NCBI RefSeq assembly: GCF_014274465.1
Contig: NZ_CP060394.1
Coordinates: 5,952,001 to 6,016,000, forward strand
DNA from: Alloacidobacterium dinghuense
GTDB taxonomy: Bacteria > Acidobacteriota > Terriglobia > Terriglobales > Acidobacteriaceae
Direction: 5' to 3'
DNA length: 64,000 nucleotides
Below, in pieces: positions 16,915 to 26,124 of this stretch; the first letter of the stretch is position 1, and each line of letters starts with the position of its first letter. A program made the position numbers and the translations under genes. The notes under the pieces are model-generated. The model saw nothing but the letters and a program-made list of their open reading frames with translations, was not told the origin of the DNA and made no database searches.

Positions 16915-19581
16915 TCACTCAACCCGCAGCATCGCAACCGGATCGATCCGCAGCGCCCGCAGCACTGCAGGTACAGCAGCAATTACAACCGCCAGGAGAA
17001 TCGTGAGGCAGGGAACTGCCAGCACATTAGCATCGGTAGCCTTTACTTCATACAGCAGCGACTCGACATAACGCACTGAAGCCATACCGAGAGCCAAACC
17101 CGCAATCGTACCCACGATCACCGCGAACGCAATCCCCGCCGTGACGCGCCGCGCAACATCCCCAATTCGCGCGCCTAGCGCCATGCGAATCCCAATCTCG
17201 CGCTCCCGCTGCTGTACTGAATAATTCAACACACCGTACAACCCAACCCCGGCAAGCAGCAGCGCAACCGCGCCGAAGAAGAAAGCCAGCGTCGCCAGCA
17301 GGCGTTCGCGTATCGTCTGCGACTGGTTTAGCTCCAACTGCGTCCGCACATTTGAGACGTGAAACCCGGAGCGCGCCTTCGCCACGTCCTGCCGCAGCAT
17401 CGAGGCCAGCGCCATCGGATTTGCTGACGCGGTGCGCACAATGAACGTATCGCTCTTTAACGGATGCATTTCCCCGTTTTTATTCATGTTGTGAATCGGA
17501 GTAAAGATAACAGGCAGCATCGGCTCGCGAAGCCCGCGGTAATAAGCATCGCGCATCACGCCAATCACCTGCATGCGTTCACGCGAGCCGTCATCCGACG
17601 CCTTCACAAAGGCACGCCCAACTGGATTCGCATCATTCAAAAATTTCCTGGCAAACGTTTCATTCACGATCGCGGCGTTGGGATACAGATCGCCCTCGCG
17701 AAAATCCCTGCCGGCAAGCAGCGGAATCCGCATGGTCTCCAGAAAGCCTGGAGAGACGCTTAGAAAATAAGCAAGGTCAACGCTCGGGGGCCCTCCATTC
17801 ACCGAGATCGAATCATTCCAACCAACGCCTTTCAGCAGAGCCCATGAAGCTTGCGATACGCGCTCAACTCCCGGCACCGAGCGCAAATGGTCAGCCACCT
17901 GATCCCAGTAAAGCGACGACTGCGCAGGACGGCTTGTCGTCTCCAGCAATAAAATCCTCTCAGTAGAAAACCCCGTGGACTTGTTTGAAAGCCGTTCAAA
18001 TGTAGTCACAAACAGTCCGGCCACAAATAGCACCAGAAAACAGAAGGCCACCTGCAACGCAATCATCCCATGCATCATCCGCTGCCGCGAATGCGGATCA
18101 TCGCCGCCTTTCAAAATGCTGACCGGCTTGACCGACGAAGCCCGCAGCGCAGGCAGCAGCCCGAAGAGCAGAACAACAATCAGCGTCAGCGCAATCCCAA
18201 ACCCAAGCACACGCCAGTCCGCAGGCAAAATCACTCGCGCAGGATTATCCGGCGGATTGATCATGCTCACCACGAACGGCGCAGACCACCATGCGAATAG
18301 CGCTCCGCTCGCGGCCGCAAGACACGCCAGCAGTATGCTTTCGACAAGCACCATCTGCACCAGTCTCCACCGACCCGCGCCAATCGAAACCCGCAGCGCC
18401 ATTTCGCGCGCCCGAGCCGCAGCCTGCGCCGTCATCAGGTTTGCTACGTTCGCGCAGGCAATCAGCAGAACCATCAGCACCAGCACTGCAAGAGCAGCCA
18501 GCGCGTGACTGTATTCCTGTTGCATTCCAGACGCACCCGTGGGCGCAGGTTCCATCCGCACCTGATTGGCGAGCACATTCTTTAGCGTCTCCTGCGACAG
18601 CCCGGTCTCACCGCTCAGCCTTTGCGCCTCAAACGCATGGCTGACCGCCTCCAACTTTGCTCGCAACGGCTCAATCGCAACTCCCGGACTGACGACAGCC
18701 AGTGTGCGAAACCATGTCCAGTCATTGCGCGTGACGCCGTTATGCATCATCGTTGGAACAAAAATATCGACAAGCGTACCCGGCTCTGTGCCAGTGAATT
18801 TCTTCTCACTGACGCCAATAATCTCAAAAACGCCCCCATAAACGCGGTCGTCAACATGGAGAGTACGCCCAATCACATGAGGGTCACGCCCGAAGCGCCG
18901 CGTCCAATAGTCGTAGGAAAGCACCGCATACGGAGCCGCGCCCGGCTTTAGATCATCATTCTCCGTAAACAACCGGCCCAGCGCAGGCTCAATGCCATAT
19001 GTGGGGAATAGCCAACCCGACACATACTGCACATTCGCCTTCTCTATCTCGTTGTCGGTTTTGTATGTGATGTCCGTGCGACTAACATACGAGACCGCAA
19101 TCAATTCCGCCTCGTCTTTCGCCGCAGCGCGCATCAGCTGAAAGCACGGATACGCCCACGAATCCCATTCACCCGGCTTGTTGTCGAAACCCATCCCATA
19201 CCGCGACAAAACATACAGCCGCTCCGGATGTTTCACTGGTAATGGACGCAGCAGCAACGCATCAATCAGCCGAAACGCCGAAGTGCAGGCGCCAATCGCC
19301 AGTGCCAGCGAAAGAATCGCCGCAGCGGAGGTCACTTTGTTGCGCTTCAGCTGCCGCCACCCAAACACAAGATCAGCCCGCAGCGAATCGAGCCAGCCAA
19401 TCACGCGGACATCGTGGCTCTCCTGCCGCTGCCGTATCGCAGCGCCCAGTGCCCGCCGCGCTTCTTCTGGATCGCGTCCCTGCTCAACCGCTTCGGCAAC
19501 GTGCGCTTCAAACTCTTCTTCGATATCGCGGTTCAGGCATTCGCCGCGAAACACATTCGAGATACGCGACCAGAGAGACAT
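16915..19581 (-). CDS. ADOP-type FtsX/MacB-like permease
   Basis: 888-residue inner-membrane protein of the acidobacterial duplicated orphan permease (ADOP) type. The cytoplasmic N-terminal segment of about 80 residues includes IEEEFEAHVAEAVEQGRDPEEARRALG, the ADOP leader that precedes the first TM. Then come a MacB-type periplasmic domain, a three-TM FtsX bundle (about 360-490), a second periplasmic domain, and a second FtsX bundle (about 765-880) ending IDPVAMLRVE. No ATPase is encoded here, hence orphan. The start is 1 bp past the padR stop, so the two are coupled. The usual view is a stress or export-related transporter under PadR control; its substrate is unknown. Confidence 0.93.
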   Translation of the reverse strand: MSLWSRISNVFRGECLNRDIEEEFEAHVAEAVEQGRDPEEARRALGAAIRQRQESHDVRVIGWLDSLRADLVFGWRQLKRNKVTSAAAILSLALAIGACTSAFRLIDALLLRPLPVKHPERLYVLSRYGMGFDNKPGEWDSWAYPCFQLMRAAAKDEAELIAVSYVSRTDITYKTDNEIEKANVQYVSGWLFPTYGIEPALGRLFTENDDLKPGAAPYAVLSYDYWTRRFGRDPHVIGRTLHVDDRVYGGVFEIIGVSEKKFTGTEPGTLVDIFVPTMMHNGVTRNDWTWFRTLAVVSPGVAIEPLRAKLEAVSHAFEAQRLSGETGLSQETLKNVLANQVRMEPAPTGASGMQQEYSHALAALAVLVLMVLLIACANVANLMTAQAAARAREMALRVSIGAGRWRLVQMVLVESILLACLAAASGALFAWWSAPFVVSMINPPDNPARVILPADWRVLGFGIALTLIVVLLFGLLPALRASSVKPVSILKGGDDPHSRQRMMHGMIALQVAFCFLVLFVAGLFVTTFERLSNKSTGFSTERILLLETTSRPAQSSLYWDQVADHLRSVPGVERVSQASWALLKGVGWNDSISVNGGPPSVDLAYFLSVSPGFLETMRIPLLAGRDFREGDLYPNAAIVNETFARKFLNDANPVGRAFVKASDDGSRERMQVIGVMRDAYYRGLREPMLPVIFTPIHNMNKNGEMHPLKSDTFIVRTASANPMALASMLRQDVAKARSGFHVSNVRTQLELNQSQTIRERLLATLAFFFGAVALLLAGVGLYGVLNYSVQQREREIGIRMALGARIGDVARRVTAGIAFAVIVGTIAGLALGMASVRYVESLLYEVKATDANVLAVPCLTILLAVVIAAVPAVLRALRIDPVAMLRVE

Positions 19582-19582
19582 A

Positions 19583-19912
19583 TCACACCGTCCTCAAAAT
19601 GCGATTCACCGCAGAAGTCACCGTCACCCAACGCGATTCCTCAGCGACAAGTTGCCTTTTCCCCGCCGCAGTGAGTTCGTAGACACGCGCTCGCCGACCG
19701 TTATCTTTAGTTACCCACTCCGCGCGAATCCAGCCGGCCTCTTCCATCCGATGCAATGCTGGATAGAGCGAGCCTTCCTCTGCACGCAGCACGTCGGCGG
19801 ACATTTCACCAATCGCGGACATGATCGCGTAGCCATGTAAACGCGGTCTGCGCGAAAGAATTTTCAGCACAAGCAAATCAAGCGAACCCTGCAGCGAATC
19901 GGTCTTCGGCAT
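19583..19912 (-). CDS. PadR family transcriptional repressor
   Basis: 109-residue winged-helix PadR regulator beginning MPKTDSLQGSLDLLVLKIL. Core features: GYAIMSAIGEMS (about 27-38), EEGSLYPALHRMEEAGWI (45-62, recognition helix plus wing start), then RVYELTAAGKRQL (77-89). A longer frame exists upstream, but this ATG is chosen because it matches the PadR N-terminus and because a 30-bp palindrome ends exactly next to it. It is followed by the ADOP permease gene with a 1-bp gap, the standard PadR/ADOP pair. It probably represses itself and the permease. Confidence 0.92.
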   Translation of the reverse strand: MPKTDSLQGSLDLLVLKILSRRPRLHGYAIMSAIGEMSADVLRAEEGSLYPALHRMEEAGWIRAEWVTKDNGRRARVYELTAAGKRQLVAEESRWVTVTSAVNRILRTV

Positions 19913-19942
19913 ACTGAGACATCTATATATAGACATCTCAGT
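19913..19942 (-). promoter_or_regulatory. Predicted PadR operator and promoter
   Basis: Nested palindrome: ACTGAGA and TCTCAGT as outer arms around the perfect inner palindrome TCTATATATAGA, separated by CA dinucleotides. It touches the padR ATG and includes a TATATA sequence usable as -10. A repressor bound here would cover promoter and translation start region, fitting autoregulation. Confidence 0.7.
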
Positions 19943-20030
19943 GTCATTGTCAAATGAGCTCGATTCTGTGCTTGTCCGCGGAGGCGACTGAAGGCGCCTT
20001 AAAGAAGCGTGTGATGCTTTGCTTCCAGTG

Positions 20031-21284
20031 CTAGCTCTGGACTCCAATAGAAGCTTGCGGAAGAGTGTGGCTGTAGCTCTCAGCCACAACGAGAAGCGTC
20101 AGCGCAAGGATTGCGCCAAAGAAGAGGTAATCGCCAACCAAACTGGGAAGACCATAAAGATAACGATCGAGTCGAGGAAATCGCTCAAACATCGCGATGT
20201 AAGAGAGCGCCAGCCACAACCACTTGTTCCCGGTAAAAAGCCGCTCATGTTTGGCCATCAGGTAAACGAAAAGGAAGTAATCTCCCCCATAATGATGAGG
20301 CCACGCTATCGGTGAGATCATCACAGCAAGGCAACCGAAGAACAGCAAATCCGCCAGTGTCGCCTGCCAGCGATATCGTAAGGGAATCCATATTCCCGCG
20401 ATTATGCAAACGAGAGAAAATAGAACGCCAGTGACATAAATGAATGGATGGTACGGCGGATATGAGTAAAAGCTCCAGGTGCTGGCGTCACCATTATGAA
20501 GAAGGCGATTGAGAACTCCGTTTAAGCTTTGATTCGGATAGTAGGCCTCACCATGATGACTGAGATAACTTAGCACCCGCACGTAATCCACGTGATTTTG
20601 CAACCCGAAATGTCTGACGGATGCTGCCAGGACGAATGTGATGATGGCTGTGAAGCCCACCGTGAAGCGCCACTGGCGACGTAGTGTTCCCCACAGAAGA
20701 AAGCAACTCAACTGCGGTTTGAAGACACAAGTAAGCGACAGCGAAGCCCCCGAGCCGAGTCGGCGGTGATGTGCCCAGAATAAAAGGCTGAGGCCAAACA
20801 AAGCCGTGATCAGAAGTTGTACCTGGCCTTCTGCCAGGGCCATTCCAATGGGGCGAAATAACACACCTAAGAGAAGCACGGCGACAGTATCGGTCAAGGT
20901 GAAGTTCCCGCGGATCGCTCGCCACAGGAATAGCCCCACACTCAAACAGCCAAGCCAACTTAGTGTCATCACAACTTTCCATGTGCTGGAGGGTGCCTGC
21001 TGGAGGAACTCCATTACAAAGAGCGCTGAAGGAGGGTAAAGATATTTTTCATGCTGTACAAAAAACAATGTTGGGTAAATTCGATGATTTCCTGCTTGAA
21101 AAGCGGCATCAGCAAGTGACATCCAGCGGGTTGAATCTATGCCGGTCGGTTTGATACGCAGCGCATGATAGACCGTGGGGATATTGAGCGCCTCATGCCC
21201 GCGTGGGCCATATAGTCCGACCAACACACCTTCAATGATCAACGCAAGAAGAATCACGCGCCAAATGACGGGAATTCTGCGCAT
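20031..21284 (-). CDS. GT87-like (DUF2029) polyprenyl-phosphate-dependent glycosyltransferase
   Basis: 417-residue polytopic membrane protein with about 10-11 hydrophobic segments. The KYLYPPSALFVMEFL motif (about 82-96) after the first large loop is typical of GT87/DUF2029 mannosyltransferase-like proteins, with YYPNQSLNGVLNRLLH in a later loop. It likely transfers a sugar from a lipid-phosphate donor on the outer face of the inner membrane. It is the first gene on the left side of the exopolysaccharide locus and a paralogue of the gene at 42515-43834, so the locus is bracketed by two GT87-like genes. It reads away from the locus and its real operon partners are uncertain. Confidence 0.75.
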   Translation of the reverse strand: MRRIPVIWRVILLALIIEGVLVGLYGPRGHEALNIPTVYHALRIKPTGIDSTRWMSLADAAFQAGNHRIYPTLFFVQHEKYLYPPSALFVMEFLQQAPSSTWKVVMTLSWLGCLSVGLFLWRAIRGNFTLTDTVAVLLLGVLFRPIGMALAEGQVQLLITALFGLSLLFWAHHRRLGSGASLSLTCVFKPQLSCFLLWGTLRRQWRFTVGFTAIITFVLAASVRHFGLQNHVDYVRVLSYLSHHGEAYYPNQSLNGVLNRLLHNGDASTWSFYSYPPYHPFIYVTGVLFSLVCIIAGIWIPLRYRWQATLADLLFFGCLAVMISPIAWPHHYGGDYFLFVYLMAKHERLFTGNKWLWLALSYIAMFERFPRLDRYLYGLPSLVGDYLFFGAILALTLLVVAESYSHTLPQASIGVQS

Positions 21285-22025
21285 GCCGAATTATAGGCAC
21301 CCTAGACGAGATGGTTAAGTGATCGCAAGGGATCCGCCGATTGAAAGATAGTCGCTATTGGCAAATATTATCGTACGCATAAATAAATAGAATAGCCATG
21401 AAGGGAATTCCAGTTGCTAGTATGTTACTTGATTGGCGATTAGCAAGGCAATCTTGCAGCCAAAGATGTATATATTTCACGATACGAATTACTTTTTTGC
21501 CCCATGCATAGGAGTTATAGAGGTTGCGAGGTGGTAAAAATTTCTGTAAATGTAGCGTAAATTACTGTAACAGTAGGGAGTTTGTCGTAGTCTCAACAAA
21601 AGCAACTGTGCTATGGTTGGAGCAACTTTATCGTCACTACCGCATCTTAAATAAACATACATACTGTGACGACGCATTCATTTACGATATAGAAATAGAA
21701 AAGTAAGCGAGCAGCAGTTATGTTTGTCATGCTGACTCCGACATCCATCTAAGCTAGAACCTGAAAGTAACAACTGCAACCGCTCGGTTTCGCATACGCT
21801 CTCAAAATATACGAGCGAGGGGACTCTAGAGCAACAGAGAGTCGATGCACACGCTGTCAAAAACCTTGAGCCCGACTGCGTTGACTAGTTGACTAATTGA
21901 AATCGCATCTGTTGAGGTCCGAATTAGATCGCTGGGTAAACAAAACTGAAAAACCTGAACGAGTAGGTTTCTTCATTGAGCGCATACCGAATGCGCAATG
22001 CTCTCTTTATTTGCGGAGGATGCCT
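21285..22025 (+). other. Long AT-rich leader before the exopolysaccharide plus-strand genes
   Basis: About 740 bp without a convincing gene. It is visibly more AT-rich than the surroundings, with many short stop-bounded frames. It holds small hairpins (for example GCAAG-GCAAT-CTTGC near 21450) and a tandem GTTGACTA repeat at 21880-21900. It is bounded by the divergent GT87 start on the left and the sugar-transferase start on the right, so it probably carries promoters in both directions and a long 5' UTR. Confidence 0.5.
21880..21900. repeat. Tandem GTTGACTA repeat in the leader
   Basis: GTTGACTA occurs twice in direct succession and is followed by a partial ATTGA copy, 126 bp before the sugar transferase start. 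It may be a protein-binding array or a chance repeat. Confidence 0.4.
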
Positions 22026-23441
22026 ATGAGACAGCAGAAGCCCAGGACGCTTACTGTTGCGGTCGACGGCCTTATATCCCTCATGTTGGCTGTGTTTGCC
22101 GTCGTGTGGGCAAACCAGTTATACATGGCATCCGGAACGCTCGAGGATTTTCTCGAGATGCGGGTTACGTTGCTCAACGCAATTTTTGCGATTGTGTTCG
22201 TTGTTCTTAGTACGAAATGTTCAAGCGCTCTCGGCATGTATCGAGGCGATTTTACTGACTGGCTTCGTGCAGGATTCAAGGCGGTAACATCCTGTGGAAT
22301 CATGACCACCTTTGTGGCAGTCTACCTCCTGCTTCGTAAGTCCCCAAGCCCTATCGCGATCATACTGCTGGAATTCTTCATTTCGATATGTGTTTACCAA
22401 CTCGTCCGCCTCGCGATTACCAATCGCGGTCTGCGCTCAACACAACGTGAATTTGAGCAGGTATTAATTCTCGGCAGCGGACGTCGCGCAATCAAAGCCT
22501 GGAAGGAATTGCGTGTTCGATATCACGGGAGCAAGCGTCTGATTGGATTCGTCGATGATCGGGATCCCCATCTGTTGCCGGCTGAGTTAGAGGCGAGTTA
22601 TGTCTGTGACATAGATCGGCTTTCGGAGTTCCTTTTACATCATGTCGTTGACGAACTCATCATCGCAGTGCCCATGCGATCCTGCTACGATCTGGCCCAG
22701 CGAGCGGTCTCCATCGCCGAGGCCGTTGGCGTCCGTGTCCTTACACTAAATGACACATATGGTCTCAGTTTCAGCAAGACTCTTCGTGCTCGCGCGCCGC
22801 TCTTTACTGAGCTCATTCCTAAAGATGAAAGGTTGATCACTGCCGAAAGCGTAAAGCGTGCATTCGATGTTGTAGCGGCGGGTATTGGCCTGATACTCGT
22901 TCTACCGATCTTTGCGGCTATTGCCATTGCAATCAAACTTACCGGTCCAGGGCCAATATTCTTTGTTCAAAAGCGATACGGCTACCGGCGCAGACTTTTC
23001 CCGATGTGGAAATTCCGAAGCATGGTGTCGAACGCACCTGACTTGATGGCCTCCCTGGAAAGTCAGAACGAGGCGAACGGCCCGATCTTCAAAATCAAAA
23101 ACGATCCTCGTATTACGCCTCTCGGAAAATTCCTCCGGAGTACTTCGCTCGATGAGCTTCCCCAATTATGGAATGTACTGGTGGGGGATATGTCGCTGGT
23201 GGGACCGCGGCCGATGAGCATCAGAGATGTCTCACGTTTCACAGAAGCGCAACTGATGCGGCGCTTCAGCGTGCGACCCGGGATCACGGGTATCTGGCAG
23301 GTGTCAGGCCGGAGTTCTCTCAATTTTGAGCAGTGGATAACCTTGGATTTCGCATACCTGGATGAGTGGTCTCTTGCTCTTGATCTCAAAATTCTTGCCC
23401 GCACCGTGCCCGCGGTATTAAAGCGTTCGGGTTCAGCTTAA
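22026..23441 (+). CDS. Polyprenyl glycosylphosphotransferase starting exopolysaccharide synthesis (WbaP/WcaJ-like)
   Basis: 471-residue membrane enzyme that moves a sugar-1-phosphate onto undecaprenyl phosphate, the first step of the repeat unit. ATG 22026 is preferred over a TTG 43 codons upstream because GGAGGA sits 5 bp before it and the frame then begins at the cytoplasmic head before TM1. Four N-terminal TMs are followed by a CoA-binding-like Rossmann region (VLILGSGRRAIKAWKEL), then a fifth hydrophobic segment and the catalytic bacterial sugar transferase domain from about 275: KFRSM (about 330), DELPQLWNVLVGDMSLVGPRP and GITGIWQVSGRS (about 418-429). It is followed 17 bp later by a GT4. 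Confidence 0.92.
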   Translation: MRQQKPRTLTVAVDGLISLMLAVFAVVWANQLYMASGTLEDFLEMRVTLLNAIFAIVFVVLSTKCSSALGMYRGDFTDWLRAGFKAVTSCGIMTTFVAVYLLLRKSPSPIAIILLEFFISICVYQLVRLAITNRGLRSTQREFEQVLILGSGRRAIKAWKELRVRYHGSKRLIGFVDDRDPHLLPAELEASYVCDIDRLSEFLLHHVVDELIIAVPMRSCYDLAQRAVSIAEAVGVRVLTLNDTYGLSFSKTLRARAPLFTELIPKDERLITAESVKRAFDVVAAGIGLILVLPIFAAIAIAIKLTGPGPIFFVQKRYGYRRRLFPMWKFRSMVSNAPDLMASLESQNEANGPIFKIKNDPRITPLGKFLRSTSLDELPQLWNVLVGDMSLVGPRPMSIRDVSRFTEAQLMRRFSVRPGITGIWQVSGRSSLNFEQWITLDFAYLDEWSLALDLKILARTVPAVLKRSGSA

Positions 23442-23458
23442 GCGGCACAGGAGGTCTG

Positions 23459-24592
23459 ATGCGAATTGCAGTTGTGCACGACTATTTCACGCAATTGGGC
23501 GGCGCAGAGAAAGTGGCTGAAGAAATTATGCGCATGATGCCACAGGCCACGCTGCATTCGACGGTTGCGTTGGCAGATTGTATGCCGACGAGCCTTGCGC
23601 ATGTTCCGATTAAAACATCATGGATGCAGCATCTTCCGCGCCTAAAGGACTATTACCGGCTTTATTTCCTTCTCTACCCACTGGCGGTTCGTTCACTCAA
23701 TCTATCTCAATATGACCTGGTGATTTCCAGTTCTTCCGGGTATGTCAAAGGAGTGCGTACGAGCAGGGATGCCCTTCATATCTGCTACTGTCACACTCCC
23801 ATGCGTTGGGTTTGGGGGTTCGATCGTTATTCAGAGCGGGAAGCCTTCAGCGCTGCGCATCGACTCATGCTTCGCGGCATGATTCGCGGACTACGCGACT
23901 GGGATATTGGCGCTTCGCGACAACCCGACCACTTCATTGCGAATTCGCGCGCCGTCGCCGCGAGAATCGCACGAGCCTATGGCCGTCATGCCGAGGTCAT
24001 CCATCCTCCGATTGATATCAGTCGCTTCGGTATATCCAATGAGCAGGGAGATTACTACCTTGTTCTTTCGCGATTGATTTCCTACAAGCGCATCGATCTC
24101 GCAATTGCCGCTTGCAACCTCTTAGGGCGGAAGCTGCTAATCATAGGCGATGGTCCCGACCGTGCACGCCTTTCTGCCCTGGCGGGTCCAACGGTCACTT
24201 TTCTCGGCCGGTTGCCGGATCGCGAGGTTCAGTATCACGCCGCGCGTTGTCTCGCGCTTATTTTTCCGGGTGAAGAAGACTTCGGTATGGCGCCGCTCGA
24301 AATCGCTGCGGCGGGCCGACCGACAATCGCGTTCCGCGCCGGAGGCGCTATGGAGACAATCGTCGAAGATGAAACGGGGGTATTCTTCGATCGTCAGGAG
24401 CCTGAATACGTAGCGTCCGCAATCGAACATTTTGAAAGATTGAGATGGTCTGAACGCCTTCTTCGCAACCACGCCAGAGGGTTCAGCGTGGAAGTATTCC
24501 AAACACGCATGCATGCGTTTCTATCGCGAATCGGGGCGCACCTCGATGAATCCACGCCCTTTGCGCTTGGTTTCGGAGAAAAAACGGCATAG
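23459..24592 (+). CDS. GT4 family glycosyltransferase
   Basis: 377-residue GT-B enzyme, cytoplasmic and peripheral to the membrane, expected to extend the lipid-linked repeat. The N-terminal glycine loop is FTQLGGAEKVAEEI (about 11-24). The C-terminal donor domain contains FLGRLPDREVQ and the EX7E region EEDFGMAPLEIAAAGRPTIAF (about 272-292). An excellent AGGAGG lies 7 bp before ATG. The gene sits 17 bp after the initiating transferase, so the two are co-transcribed. The sugar and linkage cannot be read from sequence. Confidence 0.9.
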   Translation: MRIAVVHDYFTQLGGAEKVAEEIMRMMPQATLHSTVALADCMPTSLAHVPIKTSWMQHLPRLKDYYRLYFLLYPLAVRSLNLSQYDLVISSSSGYVKGVRTSRDALHICYCHTPMRWVWGFDRYSEREAFSAAHRLMLRGMIRGLRDWDIGASRQPDHFIANSRAVAARIARAYGRHAEVIHPPIDISRFGISNEQGDYYLVLSRLISYKRIDLAIAACNLLGRKLLIIGDGPDRARLSALAGPTVTFLGRLPDREVQYHAARCLALIFPGEEDFGMAPLEIAAAGRPTIAFRAGGAMETIVEDETGVFFDRQEPEYVASAIEHFERLRWSERLLRNHARGFSVEVFQTRMHAFLSRIGAHLDESTPFALGFGEKTA

Positions 24593-24848
24593 CAGGATTG
24601 TCCTCTGCACTCAATAGATGCGAGACCTAATGAATAGAACTGTCGAATTGAACGCAAGACCGTCACAAGTCGCAAGCCTTTTGCCGCTGTCTTGGTCTGT
24701 CACGCTGGGCGACAGTGGTCTAGTCAATATCTTCAGTCCGGCACTTATAACATGTCACTTTTCCGACTTAAGTAATCTACCGCTACGAAAAACTTGGTGA
24801 TAGCCTTCAATTGCATCCAGGACAAATGTTATTGGAGGAAATTGCTAT

Positions 24849-26108
24849 ATGGTGATCCGCGGACTCACCACCCTATTGGTGTTTATCTTCCTGGCGGTAG
24901 GTGCATCAACCGCACAAGAGCAAGCGATCAGGGCCGATGATCTTGTTGATTCAATTGGGGTGAATTCTCACTTTGCCTACACGAATACCTATTACTACCA
25001 GAAATATCCACAGGCTATCTCCGCGATTAGCGCCGCTGGCATTCGCCATATCCGCGATGGCTATCATTACTGGCCGGCTGGTAATCAAATGTATAAGATT
25101 CATCAGGCAGTTCATGCTGCCGGTATTGGTACAGACTATGTCGTTGCCTATAATTCGTTGACGACGGTCTCGGACCTCGAATCGTTTCAATCGCTTGTCG
25201 GAGATATGGAGAGCATCGAAGGACCGAATGAGATCGATCTAAACGGAGGTAGCAACTGGGAGACGTTGCTTGCCAGTTTTCTGCCGACTCTAGGGCAAGC
25301 GGGCGCTGCGTTGCATGTCCCAGTCCTTGGGCCGTCTTTGTTCCAGGAAAAATCCTACGGCCAACTTGGGGATATCTCGCAATATATCAACTACACCAAT
25401 CTCCATATCTACTTCGGCGGGAGAAATCCGGGTACCAATGGCTGGGGATCTGTGAATGCAGAAGGGCACTCCTATGGAAGCATTCCATGGTGGCTCGATA
25501 ATGCAAATATATCGGCATCCGGCGTGGCCTCCTACGTTACAGAGAGTGGCTATAATCAACTCCCTACGACTACGACTCCGTATACCGTGCCAAACAGTGT
25601 TGCATCCTTCTACACGATTCAAACTATCTTCGAGATGATGACGCACGGCATTAAGAGAACATATATGTATGAGTTGATGGACGAACCTTCATCTCCCGAG
25701 TTGGGATTGATGACGAATACGTTGCAGCCCAAGTCTTCCTATACTGCACTTCAATCGTTAACGAGTGTTCTTGTCGATAAGGGAGCATCCTTTGCACCTG
25801 GGAAGCTACAATATTCGCTAAGCGGCTCGACGGCAAATGTGCATCACTTATTGATGCAAAAGCAAGATGGGACATTCTACCTTGCGTTGTGGCTAAACCT
25901 GCCGATCTATAACCCGGCAACCAACGAGTCGATGAGCGTCACCCCGCAAAAGGTTACTGTGACGCTGGATGCTGGTCACGCAGTTCATGGCAATTTCTCC
26001 ATTGACTCTGCAGGGATGCTCACTAACACCAAGGTGAATAATTCGTATGCATACGATGTTCAACTCACGCCGAGCGTAATTCTATTGAAGATCGTTCCGA
26101 CGAATTGA
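24849..26108 (+). CDS. Secreted TIM-barrel glycosidase-like protein of the exopolysaccharide locus (paralogue A)
   Basis: 419-residue exported protein; the signal peptide ends near STAQ (about 22). It looks like a clan GH-A glycoside hydrolase: ESIEGPNEID puts a candidate acid/base Glu at 128 after an Asn, and YVTESGYN a candidate nucleophile at Glu232. A C-terminal beta domain follows (about 320-419). It shares VDSIGVNxH, GIRHxRDG, ESIEGPNE, GDIS, NLHxY and GIxxTYxYExxDE with the gene at 28767, so the two are paralogues. By analogy with PslG, a GH39 enzyme of the Psl locus, it may cut the polymer made here (inference). GGAGG lies 9 bp upstream of ATG. Confidence 0.75.
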   Translation: MVIRGLTTLLVFIFLAVGASTAQEQAIRADDLVDSIGVNSHFAYTNTYYYQKYPQAISAISAAGIRHIRDGYHYWPAGNQMYKIHQAVHAAGIGTDYVVAYNSLTTVSDLESFQSLVGDMESIEGPNEIDLNGGSNWETLLASFLPTLGQAGAALHVPVLGPSLFQEKSYGQLGDISQYINYTNLHIYFGGRNPGTNGWGSVNAEGHSYGSIPWWLDNANISASGVASYVTESGYNQLPTTTTPYTVPNSVASFYTIQTIFEMMTHGIKRTYMYELMDEPSSPELGLMTNTLQPKSSYTALQSLTSVLVDKGASFAPGKLQYSLSGSTANVHHLLMQKQDGTFYLALWLNLPIYNPATNESMSVTPQKVTVTLDAGHAVHGNFSIDSAGMLTNTKVNNSYAYDVQLTPSVILLKIVPTN

Positions 26109-26124
26109 TTCGAATTACACGCTC

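Noticed and set aside
21489-21860. Short frames on both strands in the 21.3-22.0 kb leader
   Set aside because: Short, unsupported by ribosome binding sites and of low-complexity composition; treated as leader DNA.
24720-24760. Sigma-54 promoter before the first glycosidase-like gene
   Set aside because: A GGCAC sequence is present, but the GC element at the required spacing is missing.
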